The notes: generated from the sequence alone by a model not told the origin. Shown: positions 44,513-58,300, numbered from the stretch's first letter. The stretch: 64,000 nucleotides of DNA from Prinsepia uniflora (GCA_032719365.1 CM064870.1:43122194-43186193), one strand, 5' to 3'. Numbers and translations: made by a program.

Positions 44513-45243
44513 TGACTTCAGGGACGTCAGACATCAGGAATGTCAGATATATGGACCCGGAGAGACCCCGGGCAGCACGCGTAGCTTATTAAACCGTGAG
44601 GTATGACGTCAGGGACGTCTAGCGTCGGGGACGCTAAGCATCTGGGATGCTGGTGATGGTAATGGTAAAATATGGATTAATGAATCTATGAAATGGTTTT
44701 TCGGTTGGATATGTGTTATGTGGTAAAAATGGATTATTGGTTATGAAATGGTATGTCGGGTCGGGGACCCTAAATGGTTTTGGATTTATGGATTTATATT
44801 TATGGCTTTGGGCGGTGGCCCACATGGTTTTAATATGTCTGGTAGTGGTATTCCACAGTTTTGGGGTGAGTTCCCACACTTGGTTTTTGGTTAACGGTTT
44901 TTGGGCTAAGGCCCTAATGGCTCGGTTGAGCAAACGTTTTGGTTACTGGTTTTCGTGGCATGCATACATTTTTATTGGAGGGCATAAATGTCTTATAAAT
45001 GTATTTGATAAACTTATTGGTTTTTGCCCACTCACAACTTTTGGTTTTGATGCCCTTCAGGTTGATTACGGATGCGATTGCAGCAGAGACTGAGACATTG
45101 CACACCTCCTCCATCGATCCTTGCGCACTCTGGATGCTCCGTTTGGGCAGTGGCTCTTGGTTATCCCTTGTCTGACACCCCTTGTTGGACGGGAGCAGGG
45201 CACAATCCACGGTAATCCCGGGGGATTGGGATGGGTCCTGTCA
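44513..45243 (+). mobile_element. Truncated 5' LTR of E3 (last ~730 bp)
   Basis: It matches 50917-51647 of the 3' LTR, starting inside the GACGTC hairpin array and ending GGGTCCTGTCA at 45243. The promoter-bearing first 2.6 kb is missing, so this copy could not drive transcription of E3. Confidence 0.85.
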
Positions 45244-48200
45244 ACTTGGTATCAGAACAGAGTTGCTCTATTTGTGCGCGCAGGTCGAGGGTGAGATGTC
45301 TCTTTGGGCTGCAGTTCGTTATCAACCTGATAGATAGTTTTTGGGTTTGGATAGTGGATAGAATATGATTGGCCCGATACGCCGTGCGTTAATGTGATTC
45401 GACCCAAGTGGGGTTGATTGTGATGAACTGGTATTGTGGGACCGACGGTTCGGTCATGTAATATTAAATTTTTGTGCTATCAGGTGCAGCTAGGTTCGGG
45501 GAACCTCATTTGAGTAATGGTCTAAAATGTGAACCTTAGTGGTGATGGCTAGTGCGAGGGATGTTGGTACATCGGAGTTGGCCGATGACCTTAGTGGTGT
45601 AACCCACATTGAGTTGATTTTAGGATTGAATTTGATGTCTATACGATGTCAGGACCGCGGGGTCGGTCAGGTTGTGAGTTTTATATTACGGAAAGTGGTT
45701 GGGTTCGGTTGAACCATAGGGTGTGATTGTGGAACCCTAGTATATGATGGATTCAAAAGGTAAACCTTAATAATGATTAGCGGGTGAGAACTTGTGCTGC
45801 GACGAGCGGCTAAGGTCATGGATGACCATGTGGATGGCTCTGGTGAGTCTAGTCAGAACTATGGGATTCGATCTACGGATACGGTTCTGAGATAAATTAT
45901 GGAATCCCGTGTTGGATCGGGTATTAGTGTGAGGTATGGATGCGGATCTCGATAGCAATGACAGTTAGTCGGAAGTCATATGGAGATGACTAGCTATCGA
46001 GGGTAATTAGTGTGGTTATAATACTTGGGGATCAGGGGACGTTCAGGGAACGTTCATTTTCCTGATGTGGATTGTCAGAATAGTGGTACCCATAGTTGTG
46101 AGGTACGGGATCATCGTTCGGTATGAACGGAGATCTAGGGTTGTCATATTTGCACACGGTGTGCAAGTATGGATGTTGTATATTGGTACTTTTGTGCCGA
46201 TACTAGTATGGATGCATGGGTGCTGATACTAGTATTGTTGATAGTGTGTTGGTGCTGGTACTAGCGCTGGTGCTAGTGTCGGTGATGGTGTTGACGATGA
46301 GCCACAAGTTGAGGTGTGACTCCGTCATGATGAACATATGTTCGGTCTTTGAGATTCGGTAGTGGTTGAGTGATGGACTGGATGGGATCCAGTTAAGATT
46401 GTAATGTGTTGGGATAAGTCCCAATAGTGGTGAGATAACCAGTTAGGAGTGGATAAAATGGTATAATTGAGACTTGAGGAATTTTGGGGTGACGTCCCCT
46501 ACGTCATGAATTAGTGGGTTTGGGGAGTTGTTGGCAACTCCAAAATTGGTGCGATTTTATGTTTTTATTATAGATGTGGAATTTTGTAATTGAGAACTTG
46601 GAAAACCGAGTGTTGAACCTGTAAAGGTTGGGATGTGCGAACGGAACAATAACAGATTGATTGTGGACACGTGGTTGTCCAAGTGAGTTGGGGATGTCGG
46701 GAGTCCAGTGGTTGGACTTGACATCTCGTTGGGAGTAGGTCTGCTTCCAACATGGTTGGAACCTTAGCTTCGAGGAGAGTTATGATTGGGGAACGAGAGT
46801 GGTGCTCGTTTTTGGTGATTGGTATTCCGAAGTCATTGAGGTTGACTTCTTTCTTTCTGCCCTGGCAAACATTGACTGTAGTTACCAGTACGTTGAGCGT
46901 GTATTGGTTGGTGAGCCCATGTGTGTTGTGGGGTCATCAGGGAGAGTTGCGTATTCAATATTAGGTAAACGAGATTTTTCATTTTCTACTTGGTGGCAGA
47001 CGATGTTGGGTTACATGGCGTGGTGAGTGCAGTGAGTTTTATTGCATCCACGTAGGATGAGTATTGGTGTCATCATTTTGGATCATCCTTGGTTTTTCCT
47101 AGGTGGAATGACAAGGATCTATACGAACTTGGGTATGTGAGTCGTAAACGGCGGGGTTGAACTTCTTTTCGAAGTGGAGCCCGTATGGTATCTTACTCGA
47201 GTGAGTAGGTTTCCGACTGGTCGGACTTTGTCAACCTTAGACGTGTGGAGGTTGGTTTAGCTTCCCTATGAAGTCAATTGGAGGTATTGAACGGGTAACC
47301 GATAGGTACGGTTTTTGTGTGTCTTGGTAAATGTGAACGAGATTTCGGAATTTGGAATCGAATTTCTGGGTGACGATTCAGGATTCGATTTTGGAACTTG
47401 AAAGTATATTTCTGGATTTGGGTACGGAATGATTATTCCAAATGCTAGCTTACGGAATAATGATTTCGGATTCAGATTTGGACATGAATTAAAATGTGAT
47501 GTCTGGGTTTGGATCCGGGATTTCTTACGAAATTGCGGATTCGGATTTGGAATTGGAACTAAATGAGGGGTGGAGTTTCGTTTTGTCTCATGCTGGATTA
47601 GGCAAATGTACTCCATTATTGGAACGTGTTTGGCTACGACCTAGGTGGTTGTAGTCTAGTCGATGGGTTGTACCCGAGGTGTGTCGGTGAGCGTGTTGGT
47701 AGTCGGATTGGTTCTGATACCACTGGATTAGTCGTGGGCCGGACATTACTATGCAATGGGTCATGGTATTTCCGATGTGTTTAATTACACACGAGTCGGG
47801 TGAAAATGTCGGTAAGGGTATATTTAAGTCAAGTAAGTTGGTGGCTTGTGTAGCCACGAGTGAGTCTAGTGTCAGTTTTCGACTGACAACAACTGTGTGG
47901 TGACAGATTGTCAAGATGTGTCAACATAGATGGTTGAGTGGGGTCAGCTGACTCCTAGTGGGAGTAAATTTCAGGATAGATTGGTGAGTGGGAAAGGAAC
48001 CATCGAGTTGTTGCGTCAACGAAATGGTCGATTTGACAAGTGGTGTCAATTCGAAACAAGTAGTTTCAGTCATTCGACGAGGTCGAATGTAGTCATTGCG
48101 TTTTGAGTACTAGTGGTACGTTTGGGTGCAGACAAGTTTTGTCTGATTAGTTGGTGTACGGGTATACACGTGTTGCGTGGTCGATTCCACTTCCCACGGG

Positions 48201-48296
48201 GTGTTTGTGGAATCAGGGTAGTCGAGTTTCGAGAATGAAACTTATTAAGGAGGGAAGCGGTTGGAATTTCGAGGACGAAATTTATTGAGGGATGAT
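45244..48296 (+). mobile_element. Internal region of non-coding LTR element E3
   Basis: A 3053-bp internal region begins with a primer site TGGTATCAGAAC (45247-45258), which departs from the iMet type at its last positions. It ends in a purine-rich 'ttattgagggatga' before the 3' LTR. I find no Gag, protease, RT or integrase motif and no long open frame, so it resembles a large non-autonomous (LARD-like) derivative. A segment at about 47335-47560 resembles LTR sequence of L3 (about 24690-24910). It is related to positions 1-204. Confidence 0.8.
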
Positions 48297-51200
48297 TGTA
48301 ACGACCCGTCCCAAATTCCAGGATTAGATTAGTCACTAATCTTGATTAGTGAGGTTGAACGGTGGTTAGTAGGGCGGAATCGGACAAAATGTGCAAAATG
48401 ACCGTTTTGCCCCTAGTCGTGGGCAAAATGTTGACTTCTTGATCGGGCGGCCAAATGGACTTTGACCGATGACCGTGACGTAGTTCGGGACGTCACGAGT
48501 TCATAGACAGGTGGCACGTTTGATTCCGACATTCGAGGAGAAAGTTTTGATGTTCGGAAGTTGAGGGGTATTTTGGTAATTTTGGTCAATTGGGGTCAAA
48601 TGTTGACTTTTTGACCGGGAGGTCCGATGGACGAGGGCCAAGGACCGTTACGTAGGTCTCGTCGATGCGAATCCAATGACAGGCGGCATGCCGAAATCGG
48701 AGATTCGACGACGAAGTTATGGTCAGGGAAACGAATTTACGAACCGAGGCTCGGATTAAAATAATAATATAATAATGAATAGTAACCGATGACTGTGCAC
48801 ATCCGGATGAGTGACAAGTGTCACCCATCCCCTGAAATCTGATCCATGTTTCCCTCCCAACACCATCATTTCCTACATCATCATTGCTCTTTCATCATGT
48901 CTTCCATTTCCTCTTTCATTTTCTTCATATTTCCTTACACCGTGAGCAACATCAACGGAGTGTGTGAGCTGGGGGGAATTGGCTGCCTTCTCATGGCAGA
49001 ATTGAGGGAATTGAGAGACTTGAATACTGGATTAATTGAGAGAACACACGGGGCAGAGAGAGGGAGGATGAAATCAAAGATCGAAATTTGGGGTTTGAGA
49101 GGGAAAATTCGAAATTAAATCCTAAGGCCGTGAGGATCGAATTGGTGATTACTTTCAGCTTTCTGGGAATGCCACGATCATAATTGTCGAAGAAACGAGA
49201 AGAATTGGTGCCGTTTTGGCTCTGAACGAGCTTGGTGACAGAGGAAGAAACTCGAGGTTGAGTCGTGATCGTGGAGTGTTTAAACGACGGAGTTGATGTG
49301 GGGATTGTCTTCCTGAGGATCCCACGATGCTTCTGGAGGGATCAATTGAAGGAAAACGCTGGAGATTGAAGGACTTCCATGGTTGCACAGTGACGGCTAT
49401 CGAGCTTGAGTCGGGGAGATTGAGCAATGGATTGATGAAATTGAGTTGGGGGAAGTGTTTAACGGAGTCCACTGATGCTTCTGGTTGCATCAATTTAAGG
49501 AAATCGATCGAAATTGAAGGAATTCCATGAACGAACAGTAACCGGGTGTTCTTGGTGTTCATCATCGAATCGTGAGGTTTGGAGTATGTAATCGTGTAAT
49601 TGTGATTGCAGACCTTTAATTAAACTTATAACGAAGCTAATTGAATGATCAATTGATGTAATTAAGGCTGAATTGATAGGATTGGAACCGGGCCGTATCG
49701 CGGGCAAATTGGACCCGTTTACCAGAGATACGGGTTAGATGGTGACACTGTAGCAGGCGCGTGGGTTTCACGCGCAGCCACTCACGGCGGCGCGTGACGG
49801 CGCGTGGGCACGAATCTCGAGGTGAGGTCAACATGACTTCTGTCCTATTTAATGTAACGAACATTTTGGGATTGGTTTCGTGTCGATCGGACACCGTTTC
49901 GATATTGTTCGGGATGTCCGAAGGTTTTAAATCAAGTTTAAAAATAGTTAAAAATTCGGGAAAATTACGGGACTTTGATAGGATATTAATGTGGAGGTTA
50001 GTAACCCTCTAATGTGATTTGGACAGGATTGGGAGTCCCGGTGATAGTGGTGAGGCCCGGGAGGGCCTGTGGCACGCGTATCGAGGCATACCGTTAAAAC
50101 GGTCTGTGAGTGGACTTTGGTTTTATAAATTCTATGCATGCTTAAATGTTTTATATGGATTATGATTGTGATTGTATGATGTTGATTTGGTTATTAGTAA
50201 ATTGTACGGTTTCACGTATTTCGAGGCGATTTACGTGCTTGCACGTAAATCGAGGTTTCTGGTTTTACATGGATTTTCCATATTTATGACTTGGATATAA
50301 TATGATGAAATGGTTTTGAAATTGGAAATATAAACTCGGGCTTGAGGCCCACTTGTTTTGGAAATTTCGGACTTGGAGTCCATTTGAGTACGTAATTGGG
50401 CCGGGGGCCCAGTTGGTTAATGAAATCGGGCCAGGGGCCCAGTTGATATGAAATCGGGCTGAGACCCATTTGAGTTATGTTATCGGGCCAGGGGCCCAGT
50501 TGATTTACGAATTCGAGCCGTGGGGCCCAGTGGGTTTATAAAATCGGGTTGCGGGCCCAGTTGGTTTACAATTCGGGTCGTGGGCCCAGTGGTTCATAAA
50601 ATCGGGCATGAGGCCCAATTAGATTATAATGGTGATTTCGTGTCAGGGGCCCTATGTTTAATAATTGTGATTTTGGGTCAGGGACCCTAAATGGAATTAC
50701 GTGGTTTTATGGAAATTTCGGGCAGGGCCCATTGTAATGATGTGATAAAAGGATTTAATAAAACTGTTTTCCATATACCATCTGGATACAAGGATATATG
50801 ATGGTCTCCTCCAGATGTCTGGGACACTGGGGAAGTCACGGTGCATTGCCTGCGAGGGGTCATTGTACGGAGCAACCGGACCGTATGATGACTCAGGAGC
50901 AGGATTGCTATGATTGACGTCAGGGACGTCAGACATCAGGAATGTCAGATATATGGACCCGGAGAGACCCCGGGCAGCACGCGTAGCTTATTAAACCGTG
51001 AGGTATGACGTCAGGGGACGTCTAGCGTCTGGGTCGCTAAGCATCTGGGATGCTGGTGATGGTAATGGTAAAATATGGATTAATGAATCTATGAAATGCT
51101 TTTCGGTTGGATATATGTTATGTGGTAAAAATGGATTATTGGTTATGAAATGGTATGTCGGGTCGGGGACCCTAAATGGTTTTGGATTTATGGATTTATA

Positions 51201-51647
51201 TTTATGGCTTTGGGCGGTGGCCCCACATGGTTTTAATATGTCTGGTGGTGGTATTCCACAGTTTTGGGCTGAGTTCCCACACTTGGTTTTGGTTAACGGT
51301 TTTTGGGCTAAGGCCTTAATGGCTCGGTTGAGCAAACGTTTTGGTTACTGGTTTTCGTGGCATGCATACGTTTTTTATTGGAGGGCATAAATGTCTTATA
51401 AATGTATTTGATAAACTTATTGGTTTTTGTCCACTCACAGCTTTTGGTTTTGATGCCCTTCAGGTTGATTACGGATGCGATTGCAGCAGAGACTGGGACA
51501 TTGCACACCTCCTCCATCGATCCTTGCGCACTCTGGATTCCCCGTTTGGGCAGTGGCTCTTGGTTATCCCTTGTCTGACACCCCTTGTTGGACGGGAGCA
51601 GGGCACATTCCACGGTAATCCCGGGGGGATTGGGATGGGTCCTGTCA
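48297..51647 (+). mobile_element. 3' LTR of E3 (P subfamily)
   Basis: It begins TGTAACGACCCGTCCC and ends GGGTCCTGTCA, 3351 bp. It is very like the nested LTR 25028-28160 with small indels. Landmarks are the promoter-like block (48390-48600), palindrome (48805-48830), CACGCGC palindrome (49757-49777), arm CTGTGAGTGGAC near 50103 followed by TTTTATAAATT, hairpin arrays 50334-51060, and GTCCACTCACAG near 51429. The next five bases are TTTCT, but the matching left flank is lost. Confidence 0.88.
50334..51060 (+). repeat. Hairpin arrays of the E3 LTR
   Basis: Units of about 30 bp with GGGCC-type dyads run to about 50730: GGGCTtgAGGCCC, GGACTtggAGTCC, GGGCCgGGGGCCC, GGGTCaGGGACCC. They are followed by GACGTC-agg-GACGTC, GACATC-agg-AATGTC and AGCATC-tgg-GATGCT (51040-51054). 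One stem (GCGTC against GTCGC) has decayed. Confidence 0.8.
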
Positions 51648-51862
51648 TTTCTTATCAAAACCCATCAATGGAAACCATCATTTCATTATGTCATATCCAG
51701 AGCCTCAGCCCAAAACCACAAATACATCTCAAAGTACGGGAACTCAGCCCCAAAACTCATTGAATCCAATACATACGGGCCACTGCCCAAAACATCTGAA
51801 AACCAGTGAAAAACCAGTGAAAAACATCAATCATGCGAATTTGCTGGATCTCAAGTGCGCCC

Positions 51863-52084
51863 GAGTCTTTAAACTCAAAACCATGTGCAATAATCAGGCC
51901 TTCCATGGATATCAACGAGTCTTTAAACTCAAAACACAATCAACAGGCCTCGGGGGGTATCATAACCGAGTCTTTAAACTCAAAACATATCAATCCAGGG
52001 TCCTCCCCTCGTCAATCAACCGAGTCTTTAAACTCAAAATCAGATCCAGCGGTTTTTCTTTTCTTTTTCCGGGTCTTTAAACCC
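51863..52084 (-). repeat. Hairpin array of LTR B (TTAAAG type)
   Basis: Four GAGT-CTTTAA-ACTC units and one GGGT-CTTTAA-ACCC unit are present. The array is one unit shorter than in copy A because a stretch around 41680-41720 of copy A is absent. Confidence 0.82.
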
Positions 52085-52485
52085 AAAACCATTTTTCAAT
52101 CAACAGTGAAAACCATCGAAAATCCTTATCCGAATTTTTAACAATGATTTCGTAAGATGGCATCTGGAACCATCATCCCGAACCCAAATCCAGAATTTCC
52201 TTTCCAAGTTTCAAAACTGAATCCAAAACATCGTTTCCGAAATCCAATTCCAAAATCGAAATCTCATTTCCGAAATCACATGAACAGGGCCCCAGGCCCG
52301 AAATCACTTTTTTGAAATCTGTTTCAAATCATTGAAATCAAATCATGTTTCAAATCCCAAAATCAAATCCTCAAAATCAGGATCAATTCACAATGACACG
52401 ACCCATCCCAAATATAAAGCGAAACCTCATAAAACATACAATTACGTTATAATCTTGAAATCCATGCAAAACCGTAAACCATCAA

Positions 52486-55333
52486 TGTAACGCCCCGGAA
52501 ATTCAGAAAATGTACTATTGTAAAATATTGAATAAAATGACGTTTTACCCCTGTGTCTCGTATGGTCAAATTGTTGACTTTTGATTGGAGGGTCGAACAG
52601 ACATTGACCAATGACCGTGACGTAGTTCGGGACGTCACGAGTTCATAGACAGGTGGCACGTTCGATTCGGACGAACAGGGTGAAAGTTATGACGTTCGGA
52701 AGTTCAGGGGCATTATCGTAATTCGGACGTTATATGTGAAAAAGTTGACTTTTCGAATACAATTGATTTTCACATGACTCGAAGACCGTTAGGTTCGTCT
52801 CGAAGCCCGAGTACAATGACAGGCGAACGCTTGAAACGGACATCGGATGACCGAGTTACGGGTCACGGAATTTGGAGGGCAATTTGGTAAATTGTCAACT
52901 GAGGGGCAATTTGATCTTTTTCACCACAGGTTACTGTAGCAGCCGTGGGAGGCAGTTGCTGCACCGCCGTGTGTGGTGGTTTTGAACGATCCAATTGTTA
53001 ACCATAGTGGAATGAACAGATGATTTGTTTATGGAATTTGAGGTATTGGAAGCATCTCATCGTGGCTGAGCAGAGCTTCAGTGCACGGGTAGTTTTAAAA
53101 ATGGCCATGGGCTCTGTGTGCGGGAAACATTTTCCAGAGATATTCAGTTGATTCCCACTGGTTGTCTTCCATTCTGGGGGTTTAGCTGAGTGTCACTGAG
53201 TCTGGAAACTCATTTTGATCACTTTGGTAGTCTGAGAGAGAGTTGAGAGCGAGAGGTCTGAGACGGGGAAGGAAAAACCAGTTGGAGGGAAAAATTCGAA
53301 GGTTGGGTTTTGAGGTGAGTTGAACCAAACTGAGGGTGGAATAGTCTTCCAGGATCCTTGCTAACACGACTGTGCAAGATTGAAGAGCTTTTATCACGGT
53401 TTGCCTAGGAACCTGAGTTCCAGTTTCAGAGAAAATACAGTGTTGAGGACGACGACTTCAGGTGAGTTTTGGGTTAATTGAATGGATGTTTTGGTTCGTC
53501 TAGGTCCCCTTAAGCTACTATCTGAATTAATTTGGGAATGAGTTCGATCTGGTGAGTTGTGGACTTCGACCCGATTTGAAGTTCGAGTTTGGATTGGTCG
53601 ATAGGGTCCAAGTCGAGGTTAATAATCGACATAGAACTGAAATTAAAAGGTTATAGAAGAAGTTAGGATAAAAAACGAGAGCAATTGATTGAGAATTGAG
53701 GGTTAACTGGTCGGGTTGAGCCGCGGGTAACAGACCCGTTTAGCAGGCTAGTCGGGTAGAAGAGACGACACTGTAGCTGGGCGCGTGGCCTTCAAGCGCA
53801 GCCACTTTGGGCGGCGCATGACGGCGTGTGTAAGGTTATTTCGGATTACAGTCAACATGAAACTTATTCCTTTCAGTCTAATTAACATTTTATCTTTAGA
53901 GTTCGAGTCGATCGGGAGTCGTTCGGGATAATTTCGGGAGTTCGGAAATTTAGGTCCTTAAGTTTAATATCGCGGAAAAATCCAGAAAAATTAGGGAAAA
54001 TCATACGACTTATTTGGGGATGATTGTAACCCTCCTTGTACGTTTTTACAGGCCCGGACATTTCCGAAGCTACTGAGGAGCGCACGGGGCGCGATTGACG
54101 CGTCCTAAAACCGTGAGCGGACTTTTGATTTCCAAATTGTGCATGCATGACTATTTTACTTATTTATCTTGTGTTTTCCCTTACTATTTTATGTTGATAA
54201 ATATGATAATTCGGTTCTATATGATTTCACGCTTTTCGAGATAATTATCATATTTCACGCATTTCGAGGTTACAGTTTTCTCCTATGCATGAATGATGTT
54301 TTGATGAAGTATTGGACATGATTATGCATGTCACGTATTTATGATGTTTTGATTATATTTGTGAAGTGGTTTTCGGGAATTGCATGTTTTGGAATTTGCA
54401 TGTGAATTCAGACATAAGTCCTATGTTGACAAGTTATGATTTCGGAATGATTTTTTTTTTGGAAAACGGATCATGATGAATTGTGTTTATAAATGGTTTT
54501 GGGTTTAAAGACCTGGTTGATTGTTGGATCTGGTTTTGGGTTTAAAGACCCAGTTAATTGATGACGGGGGCGGGCCCGAAAAATTGGGTTTAAAGACCCG
54601 GATTGAGTTTAAAGACTCGTGAGTTTAAAGACTCGGTTATTGTCATTCCCCCGAGGCCTATTGATTATGTTTTGAGTTTAAAGACTCATTGATATCCCGG
54701 GAAGGCCTGATATTGAGTTTAAAGACTCGGATGGATCCAACGGTTTAATTGTGATTGTTGATGCACTTTTTATTTGATTTGCGTAATTGATGTTTCGAAT
54801 TGACGGTTTATGGATTATGGTAATCTTATATTATTTTACATGAGTTATGACGGTTTTTCTGAAATGTTTTACATGTGTTTCGGAAAGAAAAGGGATTTCG
54901 AATGTTCAATACGCGGTTTTCGAATATCTGGTTATGCATGCGTGTTATAAAACTGGAGGGCGAACCCCGATTTCCTTAAACTGTTTTCTGCAACTTTTGT
55001 TTCGGTCCATTCACACTTTGTTGTTTTAACTACCCTCCAGGTCGTGGTACGAGTTCGGGGGCTAGCGCCGAGGCAGAGGCATGAGCATAAAGTTTTCCGT
55101 TGCGGAGTAGTTAGCTCACAGAGTAAGATTTGTTCTTTAACTTGTTTTGTAATATTATGCTCTGTGAAACTAAGGACTTGAGGTCCAGTCGGTTGTATTT
55201 GTTTAATCTCCCTGGTCTGACAATGGGGTGTGTTGTAATATCATTTTGGTTTTCCGGTCTTGTGGGTTCGATTGTCAGACGGGAGCAGGATGCTTCCTGA
55301 TTATCGAGCCGATAATCGGGGTGGGTCCTGTCA
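52486..55333 (+). mobile_element. Nested solo LTR (N5), target duplication ATCAA
   Basis: It begins TGTAACGCCCCGGAAATTC and ends GTGGGTCCTGTCA, 2848 bp, flanked by ATCAA at 52481-52485 and 55334-55338. LTR A at about 42207 keeps the unoccupied site with a single ATCAA. The first bracket arm is CGTGAGCGGAC (about 54114) and the second GGTCCATTCACAC (about 55006), with two mismatches between them. The inner stem CTGGAGGG/CCCTCCAG (54953-54960, 55033-55040) is perfect. Confidence 0.94.
54501..54728 (+). repeat. Hairpin array of N5 (TTAAAG loop)
   Basis: Mixed GGGT-TTAAAG-ACCC and GAGT-TTAAAG-ACTC units lie over 228 bases. The first unit has decayed (ACCT). The palindromes GGGCGGGCCC and CCCGGG lie between units. 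Confidence 0.82.
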
Positions 55334-58300
55334 ATCAACATCATAAATCAAATCATAGAATCACGTATAGAAAACATATAAAAACATATATGCATGCATC
55401 ATAAGTTTGAAAACAAAGTCTACTCACAGACCATTTCGCCAATGCCTCGATACGCGTGCAATTATGCCGTTCCCGGCTACTTCACTATCACCGGATTTTC
55501 CGAACCTGTGAAAATCCGGTAAATAGGTCACTAACTACTTCATTACGCTTCTAATAAAGCCCCGTAATTTTCCCAAATTTTTAACTATTTTTAACCTAGC
55601 CTTAAAACCTTCGTACATCCCGAAACATATCTAGACGATGTCCGATTGACTTGAAACCAGTGCCAAAATGTTTGTTACATCGAATACTTTAAAAGTCATG
55701 TTAGAAAATTCCCCAAAAGGGGCCCCACGCGCCCTCACGACCCGCCCAAAGGGGCTGCACGTGGGAGCCACACTGGCACTATTCATCATCTTCAACCCGC
55801 AGTCGACCGGTTTAGACCGGTCCAGCGGTCCGACCGGTTCGATGTTATTTTTCATCAATTCAACTCCAATTCCTCCCATTTTTAGTCCTATAGCTTCCTT
55901 ATGTGATTTCCTATTGATCTATAACCTTATATCATGAAATTAGGGCCTGGATGATACATGTCTGATCCACCTGTAACTACCAACTTTCCTCCATCGTGGT
56001 TCCATGGTTCCAGCCATCAATCATCTCTATCTTCGATCCTAAATCTTTCCTGGAACTCCTAGAAACAACTTCCAATCAACCAACACATGTATTATTCTAT
56101 AAAGAACAACTTACCATAATCGAATTTCAAACTGAGCTCTTACTGATTTTTACCTTACCGTCTCTTGTAGGTCTCGAAACCAGGCCCATTCAACTCTCTG
56201 AACCACCAGAAACCATTTCCCATCAACTTCATCTAGCAAAACCCAACAGAACATAATTGTCAATTTCAATTGTCAAACAGGACTTCACGGGTTTTTTCAC
56301 GATTCCCTTACCTCCACACGGCGTCATGGGCCACCGTGGTTGCCACCATGTTCAGCTCATCTTCCCTTCTCACTTTGCTTCACAAACCACGAGCAAATGA
56401 AGACGTTTGGAGGATTGGATTTCACTCAGACACACTGCCACGCTCATCTTCTGTTTTCTTACATTTTCTTAGCCGTGCACAACTCATCTTCATTTTAACT
56501 TGTGTGAAGGCAGTTGTGAGGCATCCACAAAAGTCTAGAGAGGGGACAAGTGTCCTAAGTTCATTGGGCACACTTCCAAAGAGAGCCACATGTCCACTAA
56601 TCACTGGGCACAACTCCCAATGCAACAATGACCAAAATGCCCCTTGTCGCACACACTACCATTTTGCCCCTCGCGTTCCTAGATCCATAACTAAATCATC
56701 CAAAGTCCGATGATGATGTCCGCTTGTCGTTGTACTCAGGGCATCGAGACCATCCTAACAGTCCTTGTATTACGTGAAAGTGACTTGTTGTCCAAAAGGT
56801 CAACAAATTGCCCATTTTTAACTAAATTACCAAATTACCCTTGAACTTCCAAATGTCATAACTTTTTCCTCGAATGTCGGAATCGAACGTGCCACCTGTC
56901 TATGAACTCGTGACGTCCCGAACTACGTCACGGTCATCAGTCAAAGTCCATTTGACTGTCCGAATGAAAAATCAACATTTTTGCCCATTTTAGGGGCAAA
57001 ACTGTCATTTCGCACCGTCCATCCGTAAGCATCCAACTAATCACCGATTAACTTCACTAATTCGCCATTAAAAACTAATCTAATCTCGGTTTCTGGCACG
57101 GGTCATTAAAATCTACCCCCCTTAAAGAATTTCGTCCCCGAAATTTCGCATCTCGTATCTCCGTAACTAGCTGGGGGAAATCCAATTGATCTCTCACCTG
57201 GGTCTCCTACCCGGTGTCTAATACCTGCCACTCTAGCTTATCCTGATAGTTTCCAGACTGTCAACACATCACTGCCAAGCAAGTCAACTCCACCAACTTC
57301 CAGTTCAACTCGTAATCCATTGATTTTCTCCGGGGTCAACACTGTTCAACTCGTACTGCGGTACCTCGCACAACACACCAGCCGACACTCATGGCTCAAC
57401 TATCACTCGGTCGTAACACACGGCCACCAATCATAGCAACCTCGACTCGGTCTCGAGTAGTGCGTACCTCGTACCAACGTCCCAATACATCATACGAGTC
57501 TGCCGTCAACCACCACAAATCTCAAGTACACTTATTCACAAGACGGCATCTACTGGCATCGGCATGCCAATACATCAAGATTCGTACAACGGTCCATACT
57601 ACTTTCATCAGCGATCCGCGCCGACCTCGCCAGAGTCACAATGTACCCGTCTATACCCCTAATTCAACCGATCGTCTCACATGTGGTTCCACTAACCACG
57701 TTCCACACTACCTGTCTGCAACCAGACCCTATCACAGATCTGGTTAACCGTGCTTACATATCTCAATATCAGGGTCCCACCAGCCTTTCATGGCTCTGAG
57801 CATCCAGCTCATGTCAGTACACTCTGGATCACCCGGATCCAATCCACATGCTCGCCCAAAATTCATCATATCGGAACTACACCAATCATCCTTTTATCCA
57901 TAACATCCCTCGGCACTAAGCCGATTACCAACACTTTATAGTGGAACATCACGTTGCACGTCCAACTACATCGGTATGGTGCCGACCACTGCAGAACCAG
58001 TACGTATACATTCCAAGTACATGCACCAATTACCACCAACCAAAACCACGGTACATACTACCAAACACACGCGAAGACAACCCTATGAACTTGAATAAAA
58101 CAAAGATATTTTAGAATACCTCAAACACAGCTCGTAAAGTATATCCTCACATACATCCAACGTCATCCTACGGTACGTCCACTAATCAACCACAATGGCA
58201 ACATGCACGCTCTACGACACCCAAAGTCCAACCAACAACAACATAGTGTACCTCTCACCCTCATAGTGAAATCTCCAGGCACGCAAACTTCCTTGTAACC

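Larger units (their letters stand above)
51648..57110 (-). mobile_element. LTR copy B (Q subfamily), 3' LTR of E4, split by a nested LTR
   Basis: It matches LTR A from about 41346 onward; the first ~375 bases of the plus-strand reading are missing at the junction with E3. It is split by the plus-strand solo LTR 52486-55333 and ends at 57110 with GGTCATTAAA (expected ...TTACA, one change). A purine-rich tract on the minus strand (plus 'accccccttaaagaa', 57114-57128) follows, so this is the 3' LTR of the element extending to the right. Promoter-like block lies at 56820-57010. Confidence 0.85.

Noticed and set aside
46752..47026. Overlapping open frames in the E3 internal region that might be a decayed protease or RT.
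   Set aside because: No active-site motif (DSG/DTG-like, FIDD/YIDD) and no order of conserved residues could be recognised.
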